64,000 nt of DNA from Rhizobiales bacterium Ga0077537 (GCA_001464955.1 LNEM01000030.1:806001-870000); one strand, 5' to 3'. Positions 35,358-44,785 are shown, counted from the stretch's first letter. The notes: a model not told the origin generated them from the sequence alone. Numbers and translations: made by a program.

Positions 35358-35831
35358 GTGAGCCCGCGCCACCACCGCTACAGCCCGACCGTCACCTGGA
35401 CCGGCAATCTCGGCTCGGGCACCAGTTCCTATCGCGCCTACGCGCGCGACCACGTCGTGAGCGTCGCCGGCCGTCCTGATATCCCGGGCTCGTCCGATCC
35501 GGCATTCCGGGGCGACGCAAGCCGCCACAACCCGGAAGACTTGCTCGTCGCCTCGCTGTCGGCCTGCCACATGCTCTGGTATCTGCACCTCGCCGCGGAG
35601 GCCGGCGTCGTGGTGACGGCCTACCGGGACACACCTGACGGCCTCATGGTCGAGGACGCCGACCGTGGCGGCTGGTTCGAGCGCGTCACATTGCGACCCG
35701 AAGTCACCATCGCCCCCGCGAGCGATCCCACCGTTGCGCGGGACCTGCACGAGGCGGCCCATCGCAAGTGCTTCATCGCCAACTCCATGAATTTCCCCGT
35801 CACGATCAAGCCAGCCACCCTCGTCGCTTGA
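35358..35831 (+). CDS. OsmC family peroxiredoxin-like protein
   Basis: A 157-residue OsmC/Ohr-fold protein with both redox Cys: C70 in LLVASLSACHML and C138 in AAHRKCFIANSM. It likely reduces organic hydroperoxides using thiols (lipoyl or thioredoxin). The GTG at 35358 was chosen since GGAAGGA lies 7 bases upstream and the protein then begins MSPRHHRYSPTVTWTG as in the family. It is divergent from the RraA-like gene and just ahead of the tRNA. Confidence 0.9.
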   Translation: MSPRHHRYSPTVTWTGNLGSGTSSYRAYARDHVVSVAGRPDIPGSSDPAFRGDASRHNPEDLLVASLSACHMLWYLHLAAEAGVVVTAYRDTPDGLMVEDADRGGWFERVTLRPEVTIAPASDPTVARDLHEAAHRKCFIANSMNFPVTIKPATLVA

Positions 35832-35891
35832 CCTGGCGACCCGGCGTCGGGCATGGTCCCGGCGCTGCTCGGCGTCTCGGCCGGCACGATG

Positions 35892-35977
35892 GCCCCAGTG
35901 GCGGAACGGTAGACGCGGCAGACTCAAAATCTGCTATCCGCAAGGGTGTGGGGGTTCGAATCCCTCCTGGGGCACCA
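35892..35977 (+). tRNA. tRNA-Leu (anticodon CAA)
   Basis: An 86-nt type II tRNA. The 7-bp acceptor stem is GCCCCAG/CTGGGGC, the anticodon stem-loop GCAGA-CTCAAAA-TCTGC gives CAA, there is a long variable arm, and the T-loop is GGTTCGAATCC. The terminal CCA is encoded. No integrase or repeated 3' end is seen, so it shows no sign of use as an attachment site. Confidence 0.96.
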
Positions 35978-36017
35978 CTGGCGCTGGTGCAGCGACAAAA
36001 AATCTGGACGATCCGAG

Positions 36018-36428
36018 ATGACCGATCGTGATCTCACGCCCAACATCCCGGACGTCGTCGCCGAGATCTCGGCGCTGTTCGAGCGCTACGAGCAGGCCCT
36101 GATCGACAAGGACGTCGACGTGCTCGACGCGTCGTTCTGGCAGAGCCCCTACACCATCCGCTATGCGCTCCACGAGAACGGTTACGGCTTCGACGAGATA
36201 CACGCGCATCGCGTCGCCCGTCCGCCGGGGCCGGGCATCAAGGAGCGCCGCATCCGGCTCGAAATCCTCACCCTCGGCCGCGATTTCGCGACCACGAACA
36301 TTGAGTTCAAGGTGCGCGGCCGCGATCTTATCGGTCGCCAGAGCCAGACCTGGGTGCGATTCCCCGACGTCGGCTGGAAGGTAGTGGCAGCCCATGTCTC
36401 GACGGTCAACGCAGCCCCGGTCTGGTAG
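36018..36428 (+). CDS. AtzH/HpxZ-like (DUF3225) SnoaL-fold protein
   Basis: A 136-residue NTF2-like protein. The pattern ISALFERYEQALIDKDVDVLDASFWQSPYTIRY, then LGRDFATTNIEFK and GRQSQTWVRFPDVGWKVVAAHVS, fits DUF3225, named for AtzH and HpxZ. AtzH is a 1,3-dicarboxyurea amidohydrolase component in atrazine degradation; HpxZ belongs to oxalurate breakdown. These genes often sit near amidases; here an amidase lies about 5.5 kb away. The ATG at 36018 was chosen just after the tRNA. Specific role unknown. Confidence 0.8.
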   Translation: MTDRDLTPNIPDVVAEISALFERYEQALIDKDVDVLDASFWQSPYTIRYALHENGYGFDEIHAHRVARPPGPGIKERRIRLEILTLGRDFATTNIEFKVRGRDLIGRQSQTWVRFPDVGWKVVAAHVSTVNAAPVW

Positions 36429-36437
36429 CTCGAACGT

Positions 36438-37856
36438 CTAGCCGGGCACCTGGAGCTGCAGCAGACGCCCGCCCCGCTTCACGGACATCTGCCACAGCCG
36501 GCGACGATCCTTGAGCATGGGGACGAGTTCCTCGACCGTCTCGACCTGCGCGCCGCCGACGGAGACGAGGATGTCCCCGCTCCGGAAGCCGAGCCGCTCC
36601 GCGAGCGATCCCGAGCGCACCTCCATGACGACGACGCCGTTGGTGTCCTCGAGCCCGAGTTCGTCGGCAAGCGGCGGGCTGAGATTGGCCACGCGCGCCC
36701 CGTCGAGAGGATGCTGGCCCGCGAGGTTGCGCACGTCCCCGGTCCGCGTCCGGGGTGCGGCCTCGATCCTGAGCGACACGCTCGCCGGGAGGCTCTCGCG
36801 AATGAGGTCGATCTTGATCTCTCTGCCGATGCCCGTCGTCGTCATGCGGTAGAGGAGCGCGCGCGGATCGGCGATCTCCTGGCCGTCCACCGCAATGATC
36901 ACGTCGCCGACCCCGAGGCGCGCCCGGGCCGCAGGGCTTCCGGGATGAACTTTCGTCACCACCGCGCCGGTCGCTCGCTCGAGCTTCAGTTGCGCGGCGA
37001 TGTCGCGCGTGACGGTCTCCAGCCGGGCGCCGAGCCAGGGGCGTTCCACCTTCTGGCCCGTGACGGCGCTGTTGACATAGACGCGCACGAGGTTCGACGG
37101 TATGGCGAAGCCGATCCCCTGCGACCCGCCCGAGCGGGTGTAGATGGCCGTGTTGATTCCAACGAGCCGGCCCGACATGTCGACGAGCGCGCCACCGGAA
37201 TTGCCGGGGTTGATGGCCGCGTCGGTCTGGATGAACACCTGCGTATCCGACTTCGCGACTTCCGTCCGCGACAGCGCCGAGACGATGCCGCTCGTGACCG
37301 TCTGGCCCACGCCGAACGGATTGCCGATCGCAAGCACCTGGTCGCCGACCTCGAGGGCGTCGGAATCCTCGAACTCGAGGAACGGCAACTTGCCGTCGCC
37401 CCCCTCGATGCGGAGCACGGCGATGTCGGTCTTGTCGTCCTGCAGGATCACCTTGGCGTCGAATTCGCGTTTGTCGGCGAGGACGATGCGGATTTCCGCC
37501 TGCCCGCCGATCTTTATGACATGCGTGTTGGTGACGACGATGCCCTCCGGCGACACGATCACGCCGGAGCCGAGCGCGGACTGGACGCGCTCCTGTGGCA
37601 TGCCGAACCGCTCGCCGAAGAACTGGCGAAAGATGGGGTCGTCGATCGGCGAGCGCACCTGCACGCGGCCGCGCACGTAGACGTTGACCACCGCGGGTGC
37701 CGTCGTCTTGACGATGGGCGCGAACGAATAGCGGGCGATTTCACGCGACGGGGGCACCTCGCGCCGTTGCGCCTGGGTGTGCGTCGACGTGGTGAGAAAC
37801 GCCAGCGACGCTGTGAACAGTGCGACCGCGCGCCAGACCTGCGGCAGACTTCGCAT
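36438..37856 (-). CDS. Periplasmic HtrA/Do-type serine protease with two PDZ domains
   Basis: A 472-residue protein. The signal peptide ends near THTQAQ (about residue 30). The trypsin-like domain has the triad H112 (TNTHVI), D144 (DKTDIAVL) and S220 (NPGNSGGAL). Two PDZ domains follow (about 290-370 and 385-470: RARLGVGDVIIAVDG and RLGFRSGDILVSVGG). It degrades misfolded envelope proteins, as DegQ/DegP/MucD do. The usual TNNHV is TNTHV here, with the His intact. The ATG at 37856 has AGGAGG upstream. The gene is convergent with the DUF3225 gene. Confidence 0.93.
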   Translation of the reverse strand: MRSLPQVWRAVALFTASLAFLTTSTHTQAQRREVPPSREIARYSFAPIVKTTAPAVVNVYVRGRVQVRSPIDDPIFRQFFGERFGMPQERVQSALGSGVIVSPEGIVVTNTHVIKIGGQAEIRIVLADKREFDAKVILQDDKTDIAVLRIEGGDGKLPFLEFEDSDALEVGDQVLAIGNPFGVGQTVTSGIVSALSRTEVAKSDTQVFIQTDAAINPGNSGGALVDMSGRLVGINTAIYTRSGGSQGIGFAIPSNLVRVYVNSAVTGQKVERPWLGARLETVTRDIAAQLKLERATGAVVTKVHPGSPAARARLGVGDVIIAVDGQEIADPRALLYRMTTTGIGREIKIDLIRESLPASVSLRIEAAPRTRTGDVRNLAGQHPLDGARVANLSPPLADELGLEDTNGVVVMEVRSGSLAERLGFRSGDILVSVGGAQVETVEELVPMLKDRRRLWQMSVKRGGRLLQLQVPG

Positions 37857-37989
37857 GGGGCCCCTCCTGTATCGTCGTGATGAATCTGGCCGTTCATTGC
37901 CAGCCGCCCCCTGCGGGATAACAAGCCACTGCCACCCGTCGCAACCCGCATGTGCGTCAAGGTGTAAAACACTCGTTCGGAGCATTTGC

Positions 37990-38433
37990 TCAGCGCCGGC
38001 GCATCTCGTCGGCGCGCATCGGCATGGCGTCGATGGTGCCGAACAGCGCTCGCGCCGGGATTGGCTCGCGCGACGAGAGCTTCGCGCCACCATCCTTGCC
38101 GACGAGAATCGCGCGAAAGGCATCTGCGGGGACGCCGAACCGGCGCCTGAGCGCGTCCGCACCCATGCCGGGGCCGCGCCCGAGGTCCGTGCTGACCCGT
38201 GCCCCGACGACGGTGATCACGGCGACGTCCCGCTCGGCGAGCCCTCGCCCGGACTGCTGCAGCAAAGCGCGCTGGCGCACCAGACGAGGATCGTCCCCGG
38301 ATGGCGCAAACACGACGACGGGACGCTTCGACCAGCGATACTGGTCCATGGCCGTGGCATTGCCCGCCATGGCGCCCAGGCCGAGCCAGAGACCGAGTGC
38401 GACCGCGATTGCGACAGTGCTGGATTGTGTCAT
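37990..38433 (-). CDS. DUF4174 family exported protein
   Basis: A 147-residue protein. An N-terminal signal peptide (VAIAVALGLWLGLGAMAGNATA) is followed by a DUF4174 domain: DQYRWSKRPVVVFAPS at the start, then DVAVITVVG and FRAILVGKDGGAKLSSREPI, giving a thioredoxin-like pattern without a redox Cys pair. The ending LFGTIDAMPMRADEMRRR is the classic family tail (IDxMPMRxxEM). The function is unknown; it acts in the periplasm. It is divergent from murJ. Confidence 0.9.
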   Translation of the reverse strand: MTQSSTVAIAVALGLWLGLGAMAGNATAMDQYRWSKRPVVVFAPSGDDPRLVRQRALLQQSGRGLAERDVAVITVVGARVSTDLGRGPGMGADALRRRFGVPADAFRAILVGKDGGAKLSSREPIPARALFGTIDAMPMRADEMRRR

Positions 38434-38555
38434 CAGAGGCCTCCCGGAAAGGGCAACGCGTGGCGGGCTCGGTGGATCACCTCGCCGTGCAGAAAAGCGG
38501 CACCGACGGCGAGGTCGCTTGCCGGGAATGGCTGGCTCGGCTACCGCTGCGCCCC

Positions 38556-40130
38556 ATGAAGCTCTATCGCTCCCTCGCGACGGTCGGCGGGCTGACCATG
38601 GTCAGTCGCGTGCTGGGATTCATGCGCGACATCGCGCTGGCGGCCGTGATCGGCGCCGGCCCGGTGGCCGAGGCCTTCGTCGTGGCGTTCCGGTTTCCCA
38701 ATCTGTTCCGCCGCTGGTTCGGTGAAGGCGCGTTCAACGCGGCCTTCGTGCCGCTGTTCGCCAAGCGTCTCGAAGGCAACGGCAAGGAGGCCGCGCGCGC
38801 GCTCGCGTCGGAGGCCCTGTCGGGCCTGACCCTCGTGCTGCTGGTGCTGTCGGCCGTGGCCATGCTGGCGATGCCGTGGGCGATGTATGGCCTCGCCCCG
38901 GGCTTCAGCAGCGACCCGGCCAAGTTCGATCTCGCTGTCGCCATGTCGCGCATCGCGTTTCCTTATCTGCTGTGCATGTCACTGGTGGCATTGCTGTCCG
39001 GTGTGTTGAACTCGGTCGGCCGCTTTGCCGAAAGCTCGGCCGTGTCCATCGTGCTCAATCTGACGCTCATGGCAGCCGTCGGGATCGCACTGCTGCTGGG
39101 CTACGGTAACGATGCACGGACCGGACTGGTGCTGGCCTGGGGCATCTTTGCAGCCGGCATTCTCCAGCTTGGCGTGCTGCTCTGGGGCGCGCGCCGGGCC
39201 GGCCTTGTCCCGCGCCTCGTCCGCCCCGTCTGGTCCGACGACATGCGCCGCCTCGTGACGCTCGGCATTCCGGGCGTCATCGCCGGCGGCGCCACCCAGA
39301 TCAACATCGTCATCGGCGGTATGATCGCGTCGATGCAGGCCGGCGCCGTATCGTGGCTCTACTACGCCGATCGGCTCTACGAGCTGCCGCTCGCCATCAT
39401 CGGCATCGCGCTCGGCGTGGTCCTGCTGCCCGACATCGCGCGCAACCTGCGTGCGGGTAACGAGGCGGCCGTCCACGACAGCCAGAACCGCGCCCTCGAG
39501 CTGGCGATGCTTCTGACGGTTCCGGCGTCCGTCGCCCTGGCGTTGATCCCGGGACCCATCATCTCGGTCCTCTTCGAGCGCGGCGCCTTCGGCCCGGCCG
39601 ATACGCGCGCAGTGTCTGCGGCCTTGGCGATCTTCGCCATCGGCCTGCCGGCGTTCGTCCTCCAGAAGGTCCTGCAGCCCGGCTACTTCGCGCGCGAGGA
39701 CACCAGGACGCCCATGCGCTACACGGCCTGGAGCCTCGGCGTGAACACGATCGGGTCTATCATCCTGTTCTTCGTCTTTCCCCGCTTTGGGCTGTCGTCC
39801 CACCTGGGCGTGGCGACGGCGACCGTGATCGGCGGCTGGCTCAACGTCGCGCTCTTGTATCGGGGCCTCGTACAGCGCGGCCACTTCCGCGCCGATGCGC
39901 GGCTGCGCTACGCCCTGCCCATGATTGTCCTGTCGAGCGCGGCGATGGGGCTCGTTCTGGTGATCGCGATGGGCGTCGCTGGGCCCTACTTGGCGGTTCG
40001 CGAGCCTCTCCTGACCCGAGCGGCCGCACTGGGCGGCCTGATCGCCGTGGCAGGCGTCGTCTATTTCGCCACGGCCGCCTTGAGCGGAGCCCTGCGCCTG
40101 AGCGGACTGCGCCGCCTCGTCAAGCGTTGA
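38556..40130 (+). CDS. murJ: Lipid II flippase MurJ
   Basis: A 524-residue MOP-superfamily membrane protein of about 14 helices, with the MurJ N-terminus SLATVGGLTMVSRVLGFMRDIALA and the conserved FRFPNLFRRWFGEGAFNAAFVPLF. It flips undecaprenyl-linked peptidoglycan precursor across the inner membrane and is normally essential. The ATG at 38556 fits family N-termini; no strong ribosome site precedes it. It is convergent with the hydroxyacid dehydrogenase gene. Confidence 0.96.
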   Translation: MKLYRSLATVGGLTMVSRVLGFMRDIALAAVIGAGPVAEAFVVAFRFPNLFRRWFGEGAFNAAFVPLFAKRLEGNGKEAARALASEALSGLTLVLLVLSAVAMLAMPWAMYGLAPGFSSDPAKFDLAVAMSRIAFPYLLCMSLVALLSGVLNSVGRFAESSAVSIVLNLTLMAAVGIALLLGYGNDARTGLVLAWGIFAAGILQLGVLLWGARRAGLVPRLVRPVWSDDMRRLVTLGIPGVIAGGATQINIVIGGMIASMQAGAVSWLYYADRLYELPLAIIGIALGVVLLPDIARNLRAGNEAAVHDSQNRALELAMLLTVPASVALALIPGPIISVLFERGAFGPADTRAVSAALAIFAIGLPAFVLQKVLQPGYFAREDTRTPMRYTAWSLGVNTIGSIILFFVFPRFGLSSHLGVATATVIGGWLNVALLYRGLVQRGHFRADARLRYALPMIVLSSAAMGLVLVIAMGVAGPYLAVREPLLTRAAALGGLIAVAGVVYFATAALSGALRLSGLRRLVKR

Positions 40131-40205
40131 GCCCTCGCATCCCGGCCCGCCGAGGTGACGGGCGCGGGCTTTGCGGCAAAAGCGGAGGCGGATTTGCCCC
40201 GAGGC

Positions 40206-41390
40206 TCAGGGCCGCGTGTTGCGCCGGAGATCGGCCTGATCGTCCCACATCAGGAAGTCCGGGCCGAGGCTCTTGATGTCGGGCGCACCCATGTTGCCCA
40301 TCACGAGATCGACTTCGTTCTTCAGGATGTTGAGCGCATGCCCGGCCATCGGCTCGCCGCCGATCGCGACGCCGTAGAGTGTCATCCGGCCGACGAAGCA
40401 GTACTTGGCGCCCAGACACATGGCCGTGACGACGTCCGATCCGCGGCGAATGCCGGAATCGAGCATCAACGTCATCTTGTCGCCGACCGCATCGCGGATC
40501 GCGGGCAACACCTCGACGGGTGACGGCGCGCGGTCGAGCTGCCGCCCGCCGTGGTTCGAGACCATGATGCCGTCGATGCCGATCCGGTGCGCGCGCTCGG
40601 CATCGCCGGGATGCATGATGCCCTTGATGACGAGCTTCCGTGGCCAGAGTTCCCGGAACTTCTCGATGTCGCTCCAGTCGAGCGGCGGCGTGGTCTGGGT
40701 GGCCTGGAACGCAGCGACCTTTTCGGGATCCTTCTCGGCGCCGGGGCCGGCATATTTGGCCCAGTTCGACAGCATCGGCGTGCCGCCGCCGTTCTTGTAG
40801 TAGTTGATCAGCCAGCTCGGATGCGTGGCCGCCTCGAGCAGGATGTGGAGCGGCATCTTGAGCGGCCGCGACATGCCGTTGCGCTTGTTGCGCTCGCGGT
40901 TCGAATGCACCGGAACGTCGACTGTGATCACCAGCGTCGACAGCCCGGCGTCGTTCGCCCGCTTGATCATGTCGTAGGAGATATTCTTGTCTTTTGCTGT
41001 ATACATTTGATACCAGCCGTGGTCGGGCGCCACCCGTGCCAGGTTCTCGATCGTATCGGTCGAGGCCCCCGACATGATGAAGGGGACGTTGGCCTTCCGC
41101 GCGGCGGCCGCCAGCATCATGTCGGCGCCTGGGCGGAACAGCGCGGCGCCACCCGTCGGCGCGATGCCGACCGGCTGCGAATACGTGCGCCCGAACAGCT
41201 CCGTCGTCTGCGTGCGCTGCGACACGTCCACCATGTAGCGCGGTACGATGCGATGCCGCTCGAACCCCCACACGTTGCGAGTGAGCCCGGCTTCGTCGTC
41301 GAGCCCGCCCTCGATGAAGTCGAAGGCGATTTTCGGCAGCTGTCGCTTGGCGGCGCGGCGAAGGTCGTCGTAGTTCAGAAGTTGGGCCAT
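40206..41390 (-). CDS. FMN-dependent alpha-hydroxy acid dehydrogenase (LldD/glycolate oxidase family)
   Basis: A 394-residue TIM barrel with the family active site VSNHGGRQLD (H280, R283), K256 near IKGIM, and FMN-binding GIAPTGGAALFRPG at about 75-88. DSGIRRGSDVVTA forms the phosphate site. It oxidises an L-2-hydroxyacid (lactate, mandelate, glycolate) to the 2-oxo acid, passing electrons to quinone or O2. Which substrate is used cannot be decided. The ATG at 41390 gives the normal N-terminus MAQLLNYDDLRRAAKRQLP. Confidence 0.93.
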   Translation of the reverse strand: MAQLLNYDDLRRAAKRQLPKIAFDFIEGGLDDEAGLTRNVWGFERHRIVPRYMVDVSQRTQTTELFGRTYSQPVGIAPTGGAALFRPGADMMLAAAARKANVPFIMSGASTDTIENLARVAPDHGWYQMYTAKDKNISYDMIKRANDAGLSTLVITVDVPVHSNRERNKRNGMSRPLKMPLHILLEAATHPSWLINYYKNGGGTPMLSNWAKYAGPGAEKDPEKVAAFQATQTTPPLDWSDIEKFRELWPRKLVIKGIMHPGDAERAHRIGIDGIMVSNHGGRQLDRAPSPVEVLPAIRDAVGDKMTLMLDSGIRRGSDVVTAMCLGAKYCFVGRMTLYGVAIGGEPMAGHALNILKNEVDLVMGNMGAPDIKSLGPDFLMWDDQADLRRNTRP

Positions 41391-41512
41391 GGCGTCTCTG
41401 GGTCCCCGGCAAGTTAGAAGCGCGTGGTTCGAGCGCGCGCGGTTGTCTGCGCCAAGGGTGGCGGCTCGCGCGTCGGGAGGCAAGCCCGTTGTTGGAGGTT
41501 GGTGGACGCGGA

Positions 41513-41926
41513 TCAGAGCCGGAGGCGGAGAAACACCGTCCCGGCAATCGGCGTCACGTAGTGCGGCGGACACGGCTCGAAGCCGAGCGCCCGATAGAGG
41601 GCTTGCGCCGCCTGCATGGACGGCAATGTGTCGAGGTGCATCGACCGGTAGCCGATCCGGCGCGCTTCCCCGATGGCGGCCTGGGCAAGACGCCGGCCGA
41701 GGCCGGCGCCTCGGGCCGTATCGGCGACATATAGGCGCTTCATCTCGCAGGCGCCGGGGGCTCCGAGAGGCCTGATCGCGACGCACCCGGCTGCCCCACC
41801 GCTCGCGTCGCGGGCCAGCAGCAGCGCACCGTTCGGTGGCGCATAGGCGCCCGGCAGCGCCGCCAGCTCGCCCTCGAAATCCTGATAGGCGAGATCGATC
41901 TCAAGGGACGCCGCATAGGCGCGCAT
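41513..41926 (-). CDS. GNAT family N-acetyltransferase, possibly with a lost start region
   Basis: A 137-residue acetyltransferase with EMKRLYVADTARGAGLGRRLAQ (acetyl-CoA loop R-G-x-G-x-G/L) and MQAAQALYRALGFEP, the typical GNAT C-terminal helix. Relatives usually begin about ten residues earlier; here in-frame codons just upstream read DIAAVADL, family-like, but contain no start codon before a TGA. So either translation starts at this ATG or the start was lost by a small mutation. Substrate unknown. Confidence 0.8.
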   Translation of the reverse strand: MRAYAASLEIDLAYQDFEGELAALPGAYAPPNGALLLARDASGGAAGCVAIRPLGAPGACEMKRLYVADTARGAGLGRRLAQAAIGEARRIGYRSMHLDTLPSMQAAQALYRALGFEPCPPHYVTPIAGTVFLRLRL

Positions 41927-41989
41927 GAGGTCTGCGACAGCCGCGATATCCGTCGGTCATTGCTGGGTCGATGCACGCTTCAGGCGTCA

Positions 41990-43438
41990 TCACGCTCCGG
42001 GCGGCAGCTCGCCGCCCCTCGGATCGATCGGAACGTGATGCTCCAACCCGAGGGCGGTCTCGAGCAGCGCGGCTGCGGACAAGAGCGGGGCTTCGCCGCG
42101 CGGCGAACCGACGAGTTGAACCCCGACGGGCCGCCCGAACTGATCGAAGCCGCACGGCATCACCAGCGACGGCGTGCCCATCAGTGTCGGGATCGCGGTC
42201 ACCAGCGACCCGCCGAGATAGTTGTCGAGCGGCTCGCCGTCGATGGCGGCCGGCATGCGCTTCATCACGTCGAACGGCGGCGTCGAGGCGCCGGGCAGCA
42301 CCAGCACGTCGTAGGTTGCGAAGAACTGGGCCACCCGGCGATAGAACGCGGCGCGCTCGCGATCCGCCCACGCGATACGGCTCGGCGTCGCCTTGAGACC
42401 TTCCTCGGTGTTCCAGATGATGTCCGCCTTGATCCGGTCCCGGTGCTCGGCGAGCATCGGCTCGCGATCGACGACATAGGATTGCGCGCGGAGCACCATG
42501 AAAGCTTCTGCGATCTGCCCCGGATCGGGATGGGCTTCTTCCACCGGGATGCCGAGTGTCTCGAAATGCCGGAGTGCCGCCTTGCAGATGTCGCGCGTCT
42601 CGCGCTCGACAGGAAACGCGCCGCCGAAGCTCTCCGTCCACGCGACGCGGCGCGGCCGGATGGGCGCGTCGACGGCCGTTACGAACGGTATCGAAGGCGC
42701 GTCGAAGGTCTGCGGATCGCGCGGGCAGAAGCCGGCCATCGTATCGAGGAACAGCGCGAGGTCCCCGATCGTCCGCGCCATCGGCCCTTGCACCGAGAGC
42801 GGCGCGTAGAGATTGTTGGACGTCCCGCGCGTCACACGACCTGGCGACGGCCTGAGCCCGGTCACCGAGCAATAGCTCGCCGGCCGGCGCAAGGAGCCGG
42901 CATGATCCGAGCCGTGTGCCAGCCAGATTTCACCGGCAGCCAGCGCCGCCGCCCCGCCACCTGTAGACCCGCCCGGCGTCAGCGCCGTGTTCCACGGATT
43001 GCACGTCCGCCCGAACACCTCGTTGAACGTCGAACCGCCGGAGGCGAACTCCGGCGTATTCGACTTCGCGATGACGATGCCACCCTTGCGCTCGATCCGC
43101 TCCACGACCGGGTGCGATGCGGCCGGCACGTGATCCTTGAAGATCGGCGAGCCATAGGTGGTACGCACGCCGGCCACGTCGTTGACGTCCTTGATCGCGA
43201 CCGGCAGCCCGGCGAGCCATCCGGCCTCGCCCTCCGCCTCCCGCCCTTCCCCTCGCATGAGCCGCCGCGCATGGTCGCGGCCGCGCTCGAGGCACAGCGT
43301 CGGCAATGCGTTGATCGACGGCTCGCATTGAGCGATCCGCCGTTCGGCGGCGTCGATCAGGTCGAGCGGGGAGATCTCTTTGGCGCGGAGTTTCGCGACC
43401 ACGTCGCGCGCGGTCATTCTGATCAGGTCGTCGGACAT
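41990..43438 (-). CDS. Amidase signature family enzyme
   Basis: A 482-residue amidase. The Ser-cisSer-Lys triad maps to K83 (VAIKDVND), S158 (GGSTGGG) and S182 (GSDHAGSLRRPA). The usual GGSSGG reads GGSTGG and the usual GSDTGGS reads GSDHAGS, both next to catalytic residues, so activity is likely but specificity may be unusual. Substrates could be amides, carbamates or aminoacyl compounds; it is not GatA, since no gatB/gatC neighbours exist. The ATG at 43438 follows GGGAG. Confidence 0.9.
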   Translation of the reverse strand: MSDDLIRMTARDVVAKLRAKEISPLDLIDAAERRIAQCEPSINALPTLCLERGRDHARRLMRGEGREAEGEAGWLAGLPVAIKDVNDVAGVRTTYGSPIFKDHVPAASHPVVERIERKGGIVIAKSNTPEFASGGSTFNEVFGRTCNPWNTALTPGGSTGGGAAALAAGEIWLAHGSDHAGSLRRPASYCSVTGLRPSPGRVTRGTSNNLYAPLSVQGPMARTIGDLALFLDTMAGFCPRDPQTFDAPSIPFVTAVDAPIRPRRVAWTESFGGAFPVERETRDICKAALRHFETLGIPVEEAHPDPGQIAEAFMVLRAQSYVVDREPMLAEHRDRIKADIIWNTEEGLKATPSRIAWADRERAAFYRRVAQFFATYDVLVLPGASTPPFDVMKRMPAAIDGEPLDNYLGGSLVTAIPTLMGTPSLVMPCGFDQFGRPVGVQLVGSPRGEAPLLSAAALLETALGLEHHVPIDPRGGELPPGA

Positions 43439-43516
43439 GCTCGCTCCCGGACTGCCGGCATCGGCTGACGGAAAGTTTGCCACTCTCCGCGCGCGATTGG
43501 CCAGCCCCGAAACCGA

Positions 43517-44785
43517 TCAGCCGGTCTGCAGCGCGCGGCCATCGAGCCCGTCGAACGTCACGCCGAGGTGGGTCAGCACAGTCGGCGCGAGATCTACGGC
43601 CGAGGTGGGCGTCGAACGCGACGTACCGGCGGCGAACGTCCCCCCGGCGATCATGAGGAACGGTGATTGCTCGTAGCGGGCGAGCCCACCGTGCTGGCCG
43701 CAATTCATGCGGTCGGGCTTTCCGGCTGCCGGTTTTGCGGCGAAGCTGCGCCCGGGGATGCCGTGTGCGTTGGCGTCCTCGTCCGCCGCCATCGATACGG
43801 CAAAGGCAAGACCATGCAGCGGCGCCTGCCCGATTTCGTGCATGCGATCGACGCCGAGCGTTTCGCCGGCCCACGGCTGTGACCGAAGAAACGCGCCGAT
43901 TTCGGCGGTCCGCGCGGCATGATCCGGGTGGACATAGACCAGCACCGAGGTGCCGTTCGAGGCCGCGACGACGTCGCCGGACTCCATGCTGGCCTTCAAA
44001 CCGGCCTTCACCAGTTCGGCATCCACATCGATGACGCCCTTGACCGTCTGATGCCCGTGATCCGACGCGACGAGCGTGAGGATGTCGTCGCCCTGGCCGC
44101 GCGCCGTTGCGATGCCTTCCAGCACGAGGGCCAATGTCGCATCGGCACTGCGGATCGCCTCGAGTTGAGCCTCGCTCCCGAGCGGATACGCATGCGACGA
44201 GCTATCCGGCTCCGCCAGCCAGAGCACGCCGAGCGCCGGCTTGGCTGCCCCGAGCACGCAGTCGGCAACGAACCGTTCTGCAAGCTCCCGATCACCCTTG
44301 GCGTCGGCGGTGATCCGATCGGCCGTCCACCCGGTGACGGGGCGGCGGCCGGGACCGAACGACCCGGCGCGATGAAAGACCGTGCCGTGCCCGTCCGGAT
44401 CATGGGCGTAGGCCGCGCCCGGCGACACGTTGGAATAGATCGCAGCGCCGCCGATGCCCGCCACCCGCTCGGCCATGGTCGGCCGCGCGAGCGTCCGTCC
44501 TGTCACCTTCCGCTTGTGCTGCAGAAACCCCGGATGCCCGACGTCGTGCGCGACGAGCCGCCCATCCTCGATCAGCACCATGGTGTTGCCGGCAAGCTCG
44601 TGCTTGGCCGGATAGCACCCGGTCGAGACACACGAAGACACGACGCGCGTTGCCGACGGAAACACCGAGCGGTGCGCATCGAACGCTTCGGCGCGCTCGC
44701 GCAATCGCATGAGCGTCGGCGTCAGTTCCGGTGTGACCATGTCGCGGCGAAGTCCGTCGAGGACGATCAGGAACGCTCGGCGCAT
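43517..44785 (-). CDS. Alkaline phosphatase-superfamily phosphodiesterase/nucleotide pyrophosphatase-like protein
   Basis: A 422-residue protein of the type I phosphodiesterase/nucleotide pyrophosphatase family. Metal and nucleophile motifs are visible: VLDGLRRD (D10), VFPSATRV with the nucleophile Thr (T46), AEPDSSSHAYP and VASDHGHQ, followed by GQHGGL near the C-terminus. It hydrolyses phosphoesters or related bonds with two metal ions. No signal peptide, so it is probably cytoplasmic. It lies 31 bases downstream of hisG on the same strand and may be co-transcribed. Confidence 0.88.
   Translation of the reverse strand: MRRAFLIVLDGLRRDMVTPELTPTLMRLRERAEAFDAHRSVFPSATRVVSSCVSTGCYPAKHELAGNTMVLIEDGRLVAHDVGHPGFLQHKRKVTGRTLARPTMAERVAGIGGAAIYSNVSPGAAYAHDPDGHGTVFHRAGSFGPGRRPVTGWTADRITADAKGDRELAERFVADCVLGAAKPALGVLWLAEPDSSSHAYPLGSEAQLEAIRSADATLALVLEGIATARGQGDDILTLVASDHGHQTVKGVIDVDAELVKAGLKASMESGDVVAASNGTSVLVYVHPDHAARTAEIGAFLRSQPWAGETLGVDRMHEIGQAPLHGLAFAVSMAADEDANAHGIPGRSFAAKPAAGKPDRMNCGQHGGLARYEQSPFLMIAGGTFAAGTSRSTPTSAVDLAPTVLTHLGVTFDGLDGRALQTG

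Noticed and set aside
35892-36018. tRNA-Leu as an integration site for a mobile island
   Set aside because: No integrase, no repeated 3' end of the tRNA was noticed, and the flanking genes look ordinary.
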